Of a DNA stretch of 64,000 nt, positions 36,801 through 46,598 are shown in pieces. Below the pieces are notes generated by a model. That model was not told the origin of the DNA and searched no databases. It saw nothing but the letters and a program-made list of their open reading frames with translations. Location of the stretch: contig JAJCZX010000004.1 in assembly GCA_029262195.1 (NCBI GenBank), forward strand, positions 62,001-126,000. Reading direction: 5' to 3'. The translations under genes were made by a program, and so were the position numbers. How positions within the stretch are numbered: position 1 is the stretch's first letter; each line of letters opens with the position of its first letter. This DNA comes from Gemmatimonadota bacterium. GTDB taxonomy: Bacteria > Gemmatimonadota > Gemmatimonadetes > Gemmatimonadales > GWC2-71-9.

Positions 36801-38714
36801 TCAGGGTGTCAATTCAGGCAGACTGTATTTAGCAATCCAGAGTCCCGAATTCAAATCTCCTGTGTAAATGTTGCCCTTGAAAATCTGAGCACCAAAAGTC
36901 ATCGACCAATTTGCAACGGTCGTGTTTTCGTCGGTGGTGCGGAGAGACGCAACTTCCCTGCCCTGAGCGTAGAGATCTCCTCTTAGTTCTCCCGAAACAT
37001 CTACAATCCGCAACCCGGCCTGGTAATACCCGATGTAAAGAAGGTCGTTTTCAACCCAGAAATTGTGCGCGCCCGCCTCTGGGACTTCGTATGTTGCTAC
37101 TTCAACGGGGTTTTCGATATCGATATAGTCGACGACGTGTACATAACCTCGGGCGTCGATCGGCTGGTCGACATTCCAACCTGCAGGAAAGACTTCGTCG
37201 CCAACGAAAAGATAGCGACCGTATCGGAATGCGGTGTGGCTGTTGTTAGCCACAGGGTACTCAAATTGACTCACAAATTGTGGCTCGCGCGGGGTTCCGC
37301 CGTGTGTGCCGGCCCCCACATCCAACATTACGATTCCATCATTCCAGTATGAGAGGTAAGCGTATCCATTCTGTACAATCACGTCATGGAGGCTCTTGCT
37401 CTGTTTGTCGATTCCCCAGCGACCTATCTCTGCCGGATTAGCAGGGTCTGCGATATCAATGATGTGAATCTCGGAGGTACCGTTGTGGACCGCATAAATC
37501 AGGTCGTTGTCACCGTCGATCCAGACGTTGTGGACGCCCCCAGTTACCGTTTCGGTGTACTCGGACATGATCGACGGATGCCCGGGGTCAGAGAGATCCA
37601 ACAGAACAATTCCGTTACGGCGACTCGATGCTCCCTCCCTTGTAATGATTCCGATCCTACTGTTCGGATGGATTTTCACATCATTGATTCGGCGCGCATC
37701 GACCTGCACCGAATCCGTTAGCACCGGGTTTGCGGGGTCCGTGACGTCCCACGCTTTCATCCAGTCATACGCAAAAGTCCCGATGTAGGCGTAATCTCTT
37801 CCGTCCACACCTTCGAATGCCCACATGTCGGCGGAATGGTGTTGGGAGGCAGGTCCGCGACCGACGAGGTTCAATTCACCCTGTGTTTCGCGTTGCACAA
37901 CAGATATCGTCGTCGATTGAACCGCATTTTCACCAATCAGCGCTGTCACTCGATAGACACCCGGGCTTTCGGCAACGAAAACACCCTGTGCACCATCGGG
38001 CTCGACCGTGGCACCCATCCCTCCAACAGACCAGGCCGGCCTGAACCCTTCAACAACTTCCCCACCGGCGCCGACGCCTTCAACCGACAACCGCACAACA
38101 TCGCCGGTCTGAACCTCGGTAGCCGCCTGCGTTATCCGATAACTGCGGGCCTGATTGGCAAGCACTTCAACCTCGATTTCCGACGATGCGGCGCCGCTGA
38201 CAGCGCGCACCACGGTTCGACCGGGGTTGCGCCCGAAGACACGCCCGGTCTCGTCAACGCTGGCAATATTGCCGTCGCCAGCAGTGAACCGGACCCGCTG
38301 GTCGCGCAGTTCAACTCCAAGCCGAGTGCGGACCTGAACCAACAATTGGGCGGAAGATCCTGCGCGAAGGGTTTCGCCATCAACAGAAAGACGAATGTCG
38401 GCAGCGGGGAGCTGAGGAACGGTGACCGTGAAGATTTTGGTCTGCCTTTGATCTGTGCGCGCAGCGAAACGAGCCTGCCCAGGGACCAGAGCCGTGACTT
38501 CGCCTGTTTCAGAAATCGTTGCCACGTCAGGGGAAAGCGCAAACCAGCGAATCACCACGTCGTCAACAGCCACACCACCTGCATCGACCAGTCGTGCGGA
38601 GAATTGGAATCTCGAGTCGACCTCGACTTCAGCCGTCTCGGGTTGGACGATGAGCTCGGGCTCCTGAGCGGGTAGGTTCGTGGCAAAAAGAGCCACGGCT
38701 AACATCAGTTTCAT
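36801..38714 (-). CDS. Secreted protein with bacterial Ig-like (BIG2) domains and LVIVD repeats
   Basis: A 637-residue protein with a short signal peptide (ending NLPAQ, about residue 16). Residues 20-285 contain two or three Ig-like BIG2-type domains (VEVDSRFQFSARLVD, SETGEVTALVPGQARF, DETGRVFGRNPGRTVV). Residues 290-635 form an LVIVD-type propeller with repeated WDVTDPANP, LDLSDPGHP and IDIADPANP motifs. These suggest an extracellular adhesion or surface protein. No enzyme motif was seen. Sequence is complete. Confidence 0.85.
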   Translation of the reverse strand: MKLMLAVALFATNLPAQEPELIVQPETAEVEVDSRFQFSARLVDAGGVAVDDVVIRWFALSPDVATISETGEVTALVPGQARFAARTDQRQTKIFTVTVPQLPAADIRLSVDGETLRAGSSAQLLVQVRTRLGVELRDQRVRFTAGDGNIASVDETGRVFGRNPGRTVVRAVSGAASSEIEVEVLANQARSYRITQAATEVQTGDVVRLSVEGVGAGGEVVEGFRPAWSVGGMGATVEPDGAQGVFVAESPGVYRVTALIGENAVQSTTISVVQRETQGELNLVGRGPASQHHSADMWAFEGVDGRDYAYIGTFAYDWMKAWDVTDPANPVLTDSVQVDARRINDVKIHPNSRIGIITREGASSRRNGIVLLDLSDPGHPSIMSEYTETVTGGVHNVWIDGDNDLIYAVHNGTSEIHIIDIADPANPAEIGRWGIDKQSKSLHDVIVQNGYAYLSYWNDGIVMLDVGAGTHGGTPREPQFVSQFEYPVANNSHTAFRYGRYLFVGDEVFPAGWNVDQPIDARGYVHVVDYIDIENPVEVATYEVPEAGAHNFWVENDLLYIGYYQAGLRIVDVSGELRGDLYAQGREVASLRTTDENTTVANWSMTFGAQIFKGNIYTGDLNSGLWIAKYSLPELTP

Positions 38715-38998
38715 TCAATCCCCCGGGAATTCTTGAAAGAAAAACATGCATTATGGAATATTCGTCCAGCAAGATGCTCAAGAATATGTCCGAATGCCAG
38801 CGGGACCCTTATTGCCCGCGGACCTTTCTGGAGTTAATTCAATAAAACAAATGGGATTCGAACAAATTCGGGTGTACCGTCGTCTCATTAATGATCTTTA
38901 TGACCCCGGAAGCTCACTATTGACAGTTTTTCTGGGAAAACTCACAAAAAGCGATTGCCGCAAATTTCGAATCTCGAAGCGGTCAGCAGGAGGAATTC

Positions 38999-40213
38999 AT
39001 GAAAACCACCTGGACAATTATCCCGGCGGCTGTATTCGGCCTGGCGCTGCTCAGCGAGCCTATGATGCTGATCCCGGGTTCTTATTTCTCTGGAATAGGA
39101 GAAGCTGAACTTTCGCTCCTCGCTGAAGCCACCGGTCGTTCGCTCTCTGAGGTCCGAGACGATGTAAAACGTGGCCGCATCGGAGAAGAGCTTGAAAATG
39201 TAGTGGACGGCTCAGAATTCCTGTTCAAGGTCAGGAGAGAAGGCCATTATCAGGTCTCGTCTCCCGGGAATTCACTTTACCTCGACGTCAGCTATCTGGA
39301 GCCAGGAACTTCCTTCCTCCAGGCCACCGATGGAGGAGAAGAAAACCAATGGCGCATGCACCTCCAACCGGGGATGCTTGTCTATGTTGAGGTCGCTGGC
39401 GCTGAACGGGACAGGGGTTCTTTCGAGATCACCGACCCGCTGGCCGGAGCCGACATTTCTGGAGATCTCAAAGAAGTTTTCGCAGCCGGATGGGAGCAGT
39501 GGGAGTTCAATCCTTTGGCGCTGGAGCAGATTGAGGCGGGTGAACCTGTTTTCGGCCACATTAATCCAGGCCGCGCCCATTACTACTTGCTCGAGGCGTC
39601 ATCAGAAATCCCCTTCCGAATCAACATGGACTCAGACGAGATGGATCCGTACCTGGAGGTTTGGGAAGTCGGTAGCGCCGGAATACTCAATACCCACACG
39701 AATGACGATGGCGGTGACGGCAACAATTCAATGCTCCGGTTCCGCGCTCATCCGAATGCGTCCCACGTGATCATCAAGGCACGCGGCTACTCCGAAAGCA
39801 CCGAGGGGGCGTTCGAACTTCGGGTAAGACAACCAGAGCCTCGAAGTGCCGGGTGGACGATACAGGAAGTGGCCGAAGAAGAGGGCCTAGATGTCCGAGG
39901 TTTGCGGCAAGGGACCCTTGGTGCGAGAATGCAGGGATTCCTTTCAGCAGGCCAGGAAGCGTTCTATGTTTTCCCCAACGCTACGGGCGAGATCGACATC
40001 GATCTGGTTTCAGACGATTTCGACACGTACGTTGAAGCGTGGACCGTTGATACGCAGGGCGGATTTTTCTCGGATGAGGACACTGATGACGATGGGGGTG
40101 GTGATCAAAATTCCAGAGTTTCGATGGATGTCGGGAGCCATTCCGTCCTTTTAGTCAAAGTGCGGGGTTTCAGTGAAAGCAATAGCGGACGATACGAACT
40201 ATTCGTACGTTGA
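38999..40213 (+). CDS. Secreted protein with two PPC-like domains
   Basis: A 404-residue protein with a hydrophobic N-terminal segment (about 5-27). The middle and end each hold a pre-peptidase C-terminal (PPC)-like beta domain: DPYLEVWEVGS...NDDGGDGNN...VIIKARGYSES and DTYVEAWTVD...DDDGGGDQN...LLVKVRGFSES. The repeated acidic loops look Ca2+-binding. There is no protease domain, so the PPC units stand alone. AGGAGGAATTC before the ATG gives a very strong ribosome site. The 284 bases upstream hold no gene. Confidence 0.82.
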   Translation: MKTTWTIIPAAVFGLALLSEPMMLIPGSYFSGIGEAELSLLAEATGRSLSEVRDDVKRGRIGEELENVVDGSEFLFKVRREGHYQVSSPGNSLYLDVSYLEPGTSFLQATDGGEENQWRMHLQPGMLVYVEVAGAERDRGSFEITDPLAGADISGDLKEVFAAGWEQWEFNPLALEQIEAGEPVFGHINPGRAHYYLLEASSEIPFRINMDSDEMDPYLEVWEVGSAGILNTHTNDDGGDGNNSMLRFRAHPNASHVIIKARGYSESTEGAFELRVRQPEPRSAGWTIQEVAEEEGLDVRGLRQGTLGARMQGFLSAGQEAFYVFPNATGEIDIDLVSDDFDTYVEAWTVDTQGGFFSDEDTDDDGGGDQNSRVSMDVGSHSVLLVKVRGFSESNSGRYELFVR

Positions 40214-40255
40214 TGTAGCCCCAACGTTTTGCTCCGAAACGGAAGCGAATAGTAC

Positions 40256-40876
40256 ATGAAAGACTTGCTTAAAACCGCAGGAGGAGTGTGCCTCGCGCTG
40301 GCAGCGGGCGCCATAGTGTCGCGCATTGAACCTTTCAGGAGCGGCAATTTTCTCTGGTGGTCAGCAAGTTCTGTTATCAACTTTGCGGCTTATTCCGGCT
40401 CGGCGATGCTGGTAGCCCTGCAGGGCGAACGAATCGCCCGTGGTTTGCTCATCGCTGACAACCGGGGACTGACCGGCATAGTCAAAGGCCTATTGATCGG
40501 CGGTGTCTCGACGCTGTGCTACGCGGCCGTGGGAAACGTGGCGGCGCCGGAATTAATTGGCGCCATCGAAACCGGTTTCGCAACCTGGATGGTAGCAGTT
40601 TCGGGTTACACCGTCTGGAAGACCTACGACGGTTTCGACGACATGGCAAAGCTCGTAAAAGGAGCTGTGGTTCAACGCGTTGCCCCGGCGAATGGATCCC
40701 AATCCCTGCCATCTGATCCCAATTTAAGACAACTGCGCCCCCGCAGAGATGATGGGCCTTCCGTGGAATGTTCTGAGTGCGGAAACTGGGTGCCGGCAGA
40801 GTTCACGTTCTGCGGAGTGTGCGGGGTGAGGATCACCCCTGCGGATCGACGGGCCTCGAAAATGTGGCTGAGCTAG
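40256..40876 (+). CDS. Membrane protein with C-terminal zinc ribbon
   Basis: A 206-residue protein. About four hydrophobic segments lie in residues 5-120. The C-terminal 45 residues carry a two-CxxC zinc ribbon (CSECGNWVPAEFTFCGVCG), preceded by an Arg-rich stretch. The ribbon is probably cytoplasmic. It follows the PPC protein gene by 42 bases and is likely co-transcribed. No named family is recognised and its function is unknown. Confidence 0.75.
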   Translation: MKDLLKTAGGVCLALAAGAIVSRIEPFRSGNFLWWSASSVINFAAYSGSAMLVALQGERIARGLLIADNRGLTGIVKGLLIGGVSTLCYAAVGNVAAPELIGAIETGFATWMVAVSGYTVWKTYDGFDDMAKLVKGAVVQRVAPANGSQSLPSDPNLRQLRPRRDDGPSVECSECGNWVPAEFTFCGVCGVRITPADRRASKMWLS

Positions 40877-41108
40877 AAGACATCAGATAACCTGAATGGT
40901 TGGTTCCAGGTATCCGCTATGAGCGCAGTACGGATAGAACCTCCCTGAACATTGACTGCCCGACCCGTTCGGTACGCTTCGCGCCAGGCTGCAATCACGC
41001 CGCCCGGGGTTGGATGCTCCTGAAACGATTGTGTGACCGTTTGAGTATTATTCCCCTGCGGGTTGGATCAAATGGCATTTAACGCACAATTATTGGGGAT
41101 ACAAAACA

Positions 41109-42668
41109 ATGCGTCTCACCAAAAGTTTACCGATTATCGCGGGTTTCGCGCTCTTTCTCGCACATTCGGTTGCAGCGACTGCACAGTCGTTCCCTACCGA
41201 CGACCCAGTGATCAAACAAATGTGGGAAGTTGGGATAGATAATTCCCAGACGGAGCAACTCGCGCACGTTTTGATGGATCAGATCGGTCCGCGGCTCGCC
41301 GGCTCGCCCAATCTCGAGGCTGCCCAGGAGTGGCTCCTCTCGCTGTACGAGGGATGGGGGGTTGAAGCGCGGAGGGAACGATACGGCACCTGGGTTGGCT
41401 GGCAACAGGGCACCCTGCACGTGGACATGATCGAACCGCGGGTCCAAACGTTGGAGGCTGAATTGATGGCCTGGAGTCCGGCCACGGACGGACCGGTAGA
41501 AGCTGAGGTAGTTACTCTTCCGTCAGACCTGACAGCCGAGACGCTTGACGACTGGCTCGGCACGCTCAGTGGAAAATTCGTGATGATGTCGCCGCCCGAA
41601 ATCATGTGCCGGGCGCGTCAGGAACTCGAAGCCAACGCCCGACCAGAAACAATTTCTCGCCTGGACTCGCTGCGCCGGGAGGGACGGAACCAGTGGTTCA
41701 GCCGTCTGCGTGCCTTTGGTTCTTTCCGTGGCATTGAAGGGCGCATCGAAGGTGCTGGAGCTCTGGGAATCGTAAATTCGCGCTGGTCCGGAGGTTGGGG
41801 AGTGAACAAGGTGTTCAGCACCTCTGCGGAGACTGCCGTTTCAATTGACCTCTCCTGCGAAGACTACGGGCTGCTGGCCAGGCTCATCGAAGGCGGCACC
41901 ACCCCGGTGCTGCGAATCGACGCAAAGTCTGAGGACATCGGCGAAGTGCCGCAGTTTAACGTGATCGCAGAAATCCGCGGATCGGAGCTTCCCGACGAAT
42001 ACGTCCTGCTGGGAGCACACCTGGATTCATGGCACGCCGGCACCGGCGCCACCGACAACGGTACGGGCACGATCACGATGCTGGAGGCCATGCGGATCCT
42101 TAAGGAAACATATCCACAGCCCCGCAGAACAATAATTGTTGGTCACTGGGGAGCAGAGGAGATGGGCGGCATAGGGTCAGCCGCTTTCAGGGAAGACCAT
42201 CCGGAGGTTATGGATGGTTTGCACGTGGCGTTTAACCAGGACAACGGTACCTGGAGATATGAAAAAATTGAGGGTCAGGGCATGCTGGACGCCGCCAACC
42301 ATATCCCCGGTTGGATGACATATGTCCCAACCGAGATCGCCGGTCGGGTGGAGCTTGAAATGCCGGGTGCTCAGAACAATCGCGGTAGCGACCACACGTC
42401 GTTCCTATGCGAGGGACTGCCGAGTTTCCGACTCCAATCACCCTACGACGAGTACCGCCAGTATACGTGGCACACAAACAGAGACACCTATGACAAGATC
42501 GTCTTCGATGACCTCAAGGAAAACGCAACGCTAGCAGCCATGCTTGCTTACAGGGCGTCCGAGGACCCCAATTCTTTCGGTCAAGATCGCGCCATCCTAT
42601 CCATCGACCAACGCACGGGGCAACCCCGCGCCTGGTCGCAGTGCCGCGAAGCCCAACGGTCTCGGTAG
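41109..42668 (+). CDS. M28-family zinc aminopeptidase, secreted
   Basis: A 519-residue enzyme with a signal peptide (about 1-26, ending ATAQS). A PA-like insert is followed by the M28 catalytic part with metal ligands and the general base: GAHLDSW (His), GATDNGTG (Asp), GAEEMGGIGS (Glu-Glu) and the C-terminal GSDHTSF (His). M28 members remove N-terminal amino acids or hydrolyse carboxy-terminal bonds with two zinc ions, outside the cytoplasm. A strong intrinsic terminator follows. The start is an ATG. Confidence 0.92.
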   Translation: MRLTKSLPIIAGFALFLAHSVAATAQSFPTDDPVIKQMWEVGIDNSQTEQLAHVLMDQIGPRLAGSPNLEAAQEWLLSLYEGWGVEARRERYGTWVGWQQGTLHVDMIEPRVQTLEAELMAWSPATDGPVEAEVVTLPSDLTAETLDDWLGTLSGKFVMMSPPEIMCRARQELEANARPETISRLDSLRREGRNQWFSRLRAFGSFRGIEGRIEGAGALGIVNSRWSGGWGVNKVFSTSAETAVSIDLSCEDYGLLARLIEGGTTPVLRIDAKSEDIGEVPQFNVIAEIRGSELPDEYVLLGAHLDSWHAGTGATDNGTGTITMLEAMRILKETYPQPRRTIIVGHWGAEEMGGIGSAAFREDHPEVMDGLHVAFNQDNGTWRYEKIEGQGMLDAANHIPGWMTYVPTEIAGRVELEMPGAQNNRGSDHTSFLCEGLPSFRLQSPYDEYRQYTWHTNRDTYDKIVFDDLKENATLAAMLAYRASEDPNSFGQDRAILSIDQRTGQPRAWSQCREAQRSR

Positions 42669-42690
42669 TGCCGTTCACGAAAACAAGACG

Positions 42691-42726
42691 GCCCTCTTCT
42701 CCGATTCGGAGAGGAGGGCCTTTTTC
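42691..42726 (+). terminator. Rho-independent terminator after the M28 gene
   Basis: GGCCCTC-T-TCTCCG pairs with CGGAGA-G-GAGGGCC around a three-base loop, with one T-G wobble, and is followed by TTTTT at 42722-42726. This is a textbook intrinsic terminator 23 bases after the stop. Confidence 0.9.
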
Positions 42727-42771
42727 ATCGCTCCGACCCGTCGCTCGGGAGGGATCGAGATATTTTTCGCC

Positions 42772-43788
42772 CTACCGAACAATTCCCGTGGGCACTCCAT
42801 CCAGAGCCCATGCTGAGTCAATCTCTACACCCATATGAACGAGTGCAACCACCGCAACGTCCACAACTCTCGGGGGAGGCTCAAAAGGAGCTCCCCCCGA
42901 TATGGATGGGCCGCTAATAAGGAACGGTATGGTCCGCTCAAATTCGGATTCTCCGCCGTGATCGCCGTCATCGGTCCGACCATGATCGCTACTCATTATG
43001 ATTAACCAGTCCTCCAACCCGTAGTTCGGACGTCCTTCAATCGCCGCCACCAGACGTCCGACGATCCTGTCAGCCGCGGCGATTGCACCGCGATACTCGG
43101 CGCCAATCGCTTCGCTCCGGTGACTGAGCTCATCGGCTGCTCCTATGTAGACGAACATTGCGTCCACATTGGAATTGTTCAATGCATCAGATGCTATGTC
43201 TCCGCTGATCGAGTCAGCCTCCAACCAGCCCAGGTCGTAGCCATTCAGGACAACCACGGAGTCGACCGCGTCGGAAATTAGCGGCCCTCCATCAACCTCT
43301 GCGCCAAGGGGTTCCCAATCAACCACCGCCATTGTGTTGACAGTTGGATTCAACTGCTCAAGACGAGTTAGGAAATCCGGATAATTACCGTAGTCGCTGG
43401 TACTAAAATCATTGCTAACCACCCGGTGTTTCTCGGGCCACACGCCGATGAGAAAACTTGACCAACCCGGGCCGCTTACTGTAGGCGAACCCGTTTGCGC
43501 GCGATCGCTGTACAGTCCGCGGGCCGCCAGCCGATCCAGATGGGGGGTCGGCACCTCGGCGAGCACATCAGGCCGGATCCCGTCGATGCCAATAGTGAGA
43601 ACTTTGGGGACTACCTCCGCGGGAGGCATCGCCTCCTCGGACTCGGGATTATCACTGCGTTGGTTTGCACAACCGGCCAGCGCTACAACCACCATCGCTC
43701 CCAGAGCGTGAAGCTGAATCGCTTTTACCGGCGTTCTCCGCGTGAGAGCCAATCGATTGAAATCAACTACCTGGCACCGGCGGGTCAT
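42772..43788 (-). CDS. Alkaline-phosphatase-superfamily (phosphodiesterase/nucleotide pyrophosphatase-type) lipoprotein
   Basis: A 338-residue protein with a hydrophobic segment ending in the lipobox VALAGC near residue 40. Metal and nucleophile motifs of the phosphodiesterase branch are present: GIDGIRPD, SPTVSGPGWSS (Thr as likely nucleophile), AADELSH (DxxxH), SSDHGR and DGDHGG. It should hydrolyse a phosphodiester or phosphomonoester in the periplasm; the substrate is unknown. Its ATG overlaps the stop of the upstream NTF2-like gene (ATGA), so the two are coupled. Confidence 0.88.
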   Translation of the reverse strand: MTRRCQVVDFNRLALTRRTPVKAIQLHALGAMVVVALAGCANQRSDNPESEEAMPPAEVVPKVLTIGIDGIRPDVLAEVPTPHLDRLAARGLYSDRAQTGSPTVSGPGWSSFLIGVWPEKHRVVSNDFSTSDYGNYPDFLTRLEQLNPTVNTMAVVDWEPLGAEVDGGPLISDAVDSVVVLNGYDLGWLEADSISGDIASDALNNSNVDAMFVYIGAADELSHRSEAIGAEYRGAIAAADRIVGRLVAAIEGRPNYGLEDWLIIMSSDHGRTDDGDHGGESEFERTIPFLISGPSISGGAPFEPPPRVVDVAVVALVHMGVEIDSAWALDGVPTGIVR

Positions 43789-44309
43789 TGAGGCATGGCT
43801 CCGTGGATCATGGCGACGACGTCATTGGCCAGCGCATTGGGAATCGGAATCGTAAGATTGTACTGTGCGATCTTCCATTGGCCATCGACCAACTCAAGCA
43901 CTCCAGTACCTCGGCATTCTCCGTAGTTGTCGTTGTCGAGAACTTCGTCGAACCAGGCAACTGATCCCGTGGCGTCGAATTCAATCTTCCGGCGGCCTTC
44001 GCGCAGTGTGTACGTCCATCCCTGACCACGATCGAAGTAGGGGTGGACGTAGCCTCGAAACTCGTCCACAGTCCATCTCTCGGTACCATCAGTACCCAGG
44101 AAAACAGCGTTCGTGGCAAAGAGGGCGAAGTAGGGTTCTTCGTCGGCCAGGGATGCGTTGTGGTGGAGAGCGTCCAGCACTCCCGATACCGCGCTTCTCG
44201 CTGCGGCGAGGTCAGGTTCCGCGATATCACGTTCCGCGGGAGTGGTGCACGCCGAAGCGAATACGATAAACAATACGATAGTAGAGGAACAAAAACATCT
44301 TCGTAGCAT
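43785..44309 (-). CDS. SnoaL/NTF2-like lipoprotein
   Basis: A 174-residue lipoprotein (signal peptide, lipobox FASAC near residue 21). The mature part has the NTF2-like pattern of a helix followed by beta strands: YFALFATNAVFLGTDGTERW, WTVDEFRGYV, then GSVAWFDEVLDN and GTGVLELVDGQWKIAQYNLT. NTF2-like folds bind small hydrophobic ligands, sometimes as enzymes; no specific role can be given. It is coupled to the phosphodiesterase-like lipoprotein downstream. Confidence 0.84.
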   Translation of the reverse strand: MLRRCFCSSTIVLFIVFASACTTPAERDIAEPDLAAARSAVSGVLDALHHNASLADEEPYFALFATNAVFLGTDGTERWTVDEFRGYVHPYFDRGQGWTYTLREGRRKIEFDATGSVAWFDEVLDNDNYGECRGTGVLELVDGQWKIAQYNLTIPIPNALANDVVAMIHGAMPQ

Positions 44310-44408
44310 CCAGACCTCCTGCAGGCACCAAAAGGGTGAACGCCAAAAGTGCCCGCAATTGGACGGATGCGAAAGGGTCGTCTACTTCTAACCGCTATCG
44401 TCCAGCCC

Positions 44409-44885
44409 CTATTCCTTTCTTTCTACCCACCAGGTCCCGCGTTCATCCAACCCGCTGCCGTGGTGCGCGTTGAACACACCGGTCAAACGATCACCGTCAA
44501 GCATCCCGGTTAGAGTGGCTTGAATGGCACAACCACATCCCGGATCGCGATAGGGAGTTATTGCTCCCTGGAAGCCACCGGCGGCCGACGGAACAAAGTC
44601 AACATGAAGCTCGTCGTAGCGTTCCTGGTGATCTGTCTTCGACGCCCACCTGTCGGGCTCTACCAACTCCTCTGTCCCGGTTCGAACAAAATAAATGCGT
44701 CCGTGAAGGGTATCGCCACGATGCCTTTCCAATTCGAATTCAATCGTTGCTTCAACTTCCCCCGCCGCATTCAGGATCTCACCCGACCAAAAACCGGACA
44801 GATCCTGTCCCGCAAGCGAAGCCGGTTGACTGAGAAAACCTGCAACTGTGGCGAGCAGTGCGGTTCTTAGCTTGGTGTTCTTCAT
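44409..44885 (-). CDS. Secreted protein of unknown function
   Basis: A 158-residue protein with a signal peptide (about 1-27, ending SLAGQ). The mature part begins LSGFWSGEILNAAGEVEATIEF, a beta-strand-rich pattern of small barrel proteins, and carries an isolated CGC pair near residue 115. No named family is recognised. It stands alone, 78 bases downstream (in transcription order) of the YtoQ stop and 100 bases before the NTF2-like gene. Confidence 0.75.
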   Translation of the reverse strand: MKNTKLRTALLATVAGFLSQPASLAGQDLSGFWSGEILNAAGEVEATIEFELERHRGDTLHGRIYFVRTGTEELVEPDRWASKTDHQERYDELHVDFVPSAAGGFQGAITPYRDPGCGCAIQATLTGMLDGDRLTGVFNAHHGSGLDERGTWWVERKE

Positions 44886-44962
44886 AAAAACCCCTTTCGA
44901 CGGGATTAACCAGCTTATGAAGACTACAAGGAGTTCCTTAAAGAAAAGCTGAAAAATTCTTG

Positions 44963-45415
44963 TTACCTTGGCGAAAGATCGGAGACCACGTATTTCAGCA
45001 CCTGAACTACCTGTTCAGCTGTATTAGCCCGCGCCAGGGCAGCCGCGTCGACCTCCTTCAAGGCGTGAATAATGTCGTCGTCATGCAGCGTGATATACGG
45101 TTTTCCAAGAGCGGCACATTGACCGGCGTCGAACGCAGCATTCCACTGTTTGTACTTATCGCCGAATCTCACAACCGCGATGTCACATCTGGCAATCAAA
45201 TTCTTCGTTCTGATGGCATTTACTTTGGCGGATTTGTGGTCGCGCCAAAAACCACGATCATCGGCCCCGAGGCAGTCTCCCGCCGCATCGCTTGCGTCGT
45301 GATCCGTGACGGCTGACGTGAAGGTTATTGGTAGCTTCAATTTTTCGCACCCTGCCTTGATCTGATCTCTCCAATCCGTATGGATCTCGCCGGAGAGGTA
45401 AACTGTCCACGTCAT
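44963..45415 (-). CDS. ytoQ: YtoQ family protein
   Basis: A 150-residue protein matching the YtoQ family along its length: the WTVYLSGEIHTDWR start, the central TDHDASD and RCDIAVVRFGDKYKQWNAAFDAG, and the C-terminal helix. YtoQ is a conserved Rossmann-like protein (nucleoside-deoxyribosyltransferase-like fold) with no firmly established activity. Its ATG overlaps the stop of the upstream membrane protein gene. Confidence 0.9.
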   Translation of the reverse strand: MTWTVYLSGEIHTDWRDQIKAGCEKLKLPITFTSAVTDHDASDAAGDCLGADDRGFWRDHKSAKVNAIRTKNLIARCDIAVVRFGDKYKQWNAAFDAGQCAALGKPYITLHDDDIIHALKEVDAAALARANTAEQVVQVLKYVVSDLSPR

Positions 45416-45840
45416 TGTTTCTCTTTCTCGCCAACGGGCGTTTTTGCACTTTGAGCTACCAACAACATCGTGTATCCGATAGCAGTCAGGATCACAACCA
45501 GGCCGCCCCAGAATGAAACGGGTAACAAATACGAGGAGTTGCTCCCGTCAGTAGCAATCAGGTATACCCATTCGTCGAGGGCCATTGCCAGCCCGATTCC
45601 GAATGTCACCAGTGCCAAATCGAGTCGGCGTGAGGTTCCACGAAACACCGCCAGAGGAATCCCTCCAAGTGTGATAAAGACCAGTCCGGTAAAAAGGTGG
45701 TGGATATTGTACCCGGCGATGTCGAAATCGGAATTCGGGCACAGCGACAACACGATCCGGAGGGCCACAAAAGTGAGCACTACTGCCGCGATCAAGATTC
45801 GCGTATTTCTCCCGACCTCGCTGTTCGAAGTTGTTTGCAT
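45412..45840 (-). CDS. Small integral membrane protein
   Basis: A 142-residue protein with about four hydrophobic helices (RILIAAVVLTFVALRIVLS, YNIHHLFTGLVFITLGGIPL, and two near 70-130). The conserved-looking YNIHHLFTG and ALDEWVYLIA motifs resemble small membrane proteins of unknown function. The ATG at 45840 is chosen; the longer frame is unsupported. It is translationally coupled to ytoQ through an ATGA overlap. Confidence 0.75.
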   Translation of the reverse strand: MQTTSNSEVGRNTRILIAAVVLTFVALRIVLSLCPNSDFDIAGYNIHHLFTGLVFITLGGIPLAVFRGTSRRLDLALVTFGIGLAMALDEWVYLIATDGSNSSYLLPVSFWGGLVVILTAIGYTMLLVAQSAKTPVGEKEKQ

Positions 45841-46046
45841 AGCTGATGTACTATTCGCTCTCTCGAAGCCATAAAGTATGAGTTTGGGCAACCAGCACAA
45901 GTTGACCTTCCGACACGATGCTACTTTGCTACTGAGAAACTCAGGGAACTTCTCACTCCGCAGAATAGTTTGTAATGGATCCGGGACCCGTTAAGTTGGG
46001 AGACCACGGAGCCGCTTAATTCCCCAAGCACACGGAGCAAGAAGAT

Positions 46047-46484
46047 ATGAAACGCACTTTAGCGTTAGGATTGATGGCAATGAGCTTTGCAGCCTGTTCA
46101 GATTCGACCGGTTCGGTACCGGCTGAATTTGCAGGAACCTGGACTGCGTCGGAATTCAGTGCAACCAACGCGAACGACCCGACCCAAACTTTCAATTTCG
46201 TCGACCAGGATGGAAGTTTTTCGGTCACTTTGCGTGCTGACGGTACATTCACGCAGACCCAGGTTGTTCCGGGAGGCGGCGGCACCGAAACTGACTCGGG
46301 TACTTATTCGGTCTCGGGCTCAAAACTCACGTTTACGGACACAAGCGAAGACGACGACACCGAAACTACGTTCGTCCGGAACGGGGACACCATGACGGTC
46401 ACCTGGACTGCCAATGATTTCGATTGGGACGGTGACGGCGACGAAGATCCGACCAATTTTCGCATAGTTCTGAATCGTTCTTAG
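46047..46484 (+). CDS. Lipocalin-like small lipoprotein
   Basis: A 145-residue lipoprotein with signal and lipobox SFAAC near residue 17. The mature protein is a small antiparallel-beta barrel type (FAGTWTASEFSATN, GSFSVTLRADGTFTQTQ, GTYSVSGSKLTFTD) ending FRIVLNRS. Such lipocalin-like proteins are common in Gemmatimonadota and Bacteroidota; the ligand is unknown. GAGCAAGAAG precedes the ATG. It stands alone. Confidence 0.75.
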   Translation: MKRTLALGLMAMSFAACSDSTGSVPAEFAGTWTASEFSATNANDPTQTFNFVDQDGSFSVTLRADGTFTQTQVVPGGGGTETDSGTYSVSGSKLTFTDTSEDDDTETTFVRNGDTMTVTWTANDFDWDGDGDEDPTNFRIVLNRS

Positions 46485-46598
46485 CATTTTTCCCGGGGGG
46501 GGGCCGACCGCCCCTCCGGGGTCCTACCAGCACAGGTCGCCACCAAATAGTTCACGCGGTAGCTGACTGATATCACCAATACCACCGCCTGGACGTTC

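Noticed and set aside
38715-38998. 284-base gap before the PPC protein gene, searched for RNA genes and a promoter
   Set aside because: A TTGACA at 38920-38925 is present, but no matching -10 element stands at the right distance, and no RNA structure was recognised.
40877-41108. Gap before the M28 gene as a possible small gene
   Set aside because: The frames are short, lack ribosome sites and show no family pattern.
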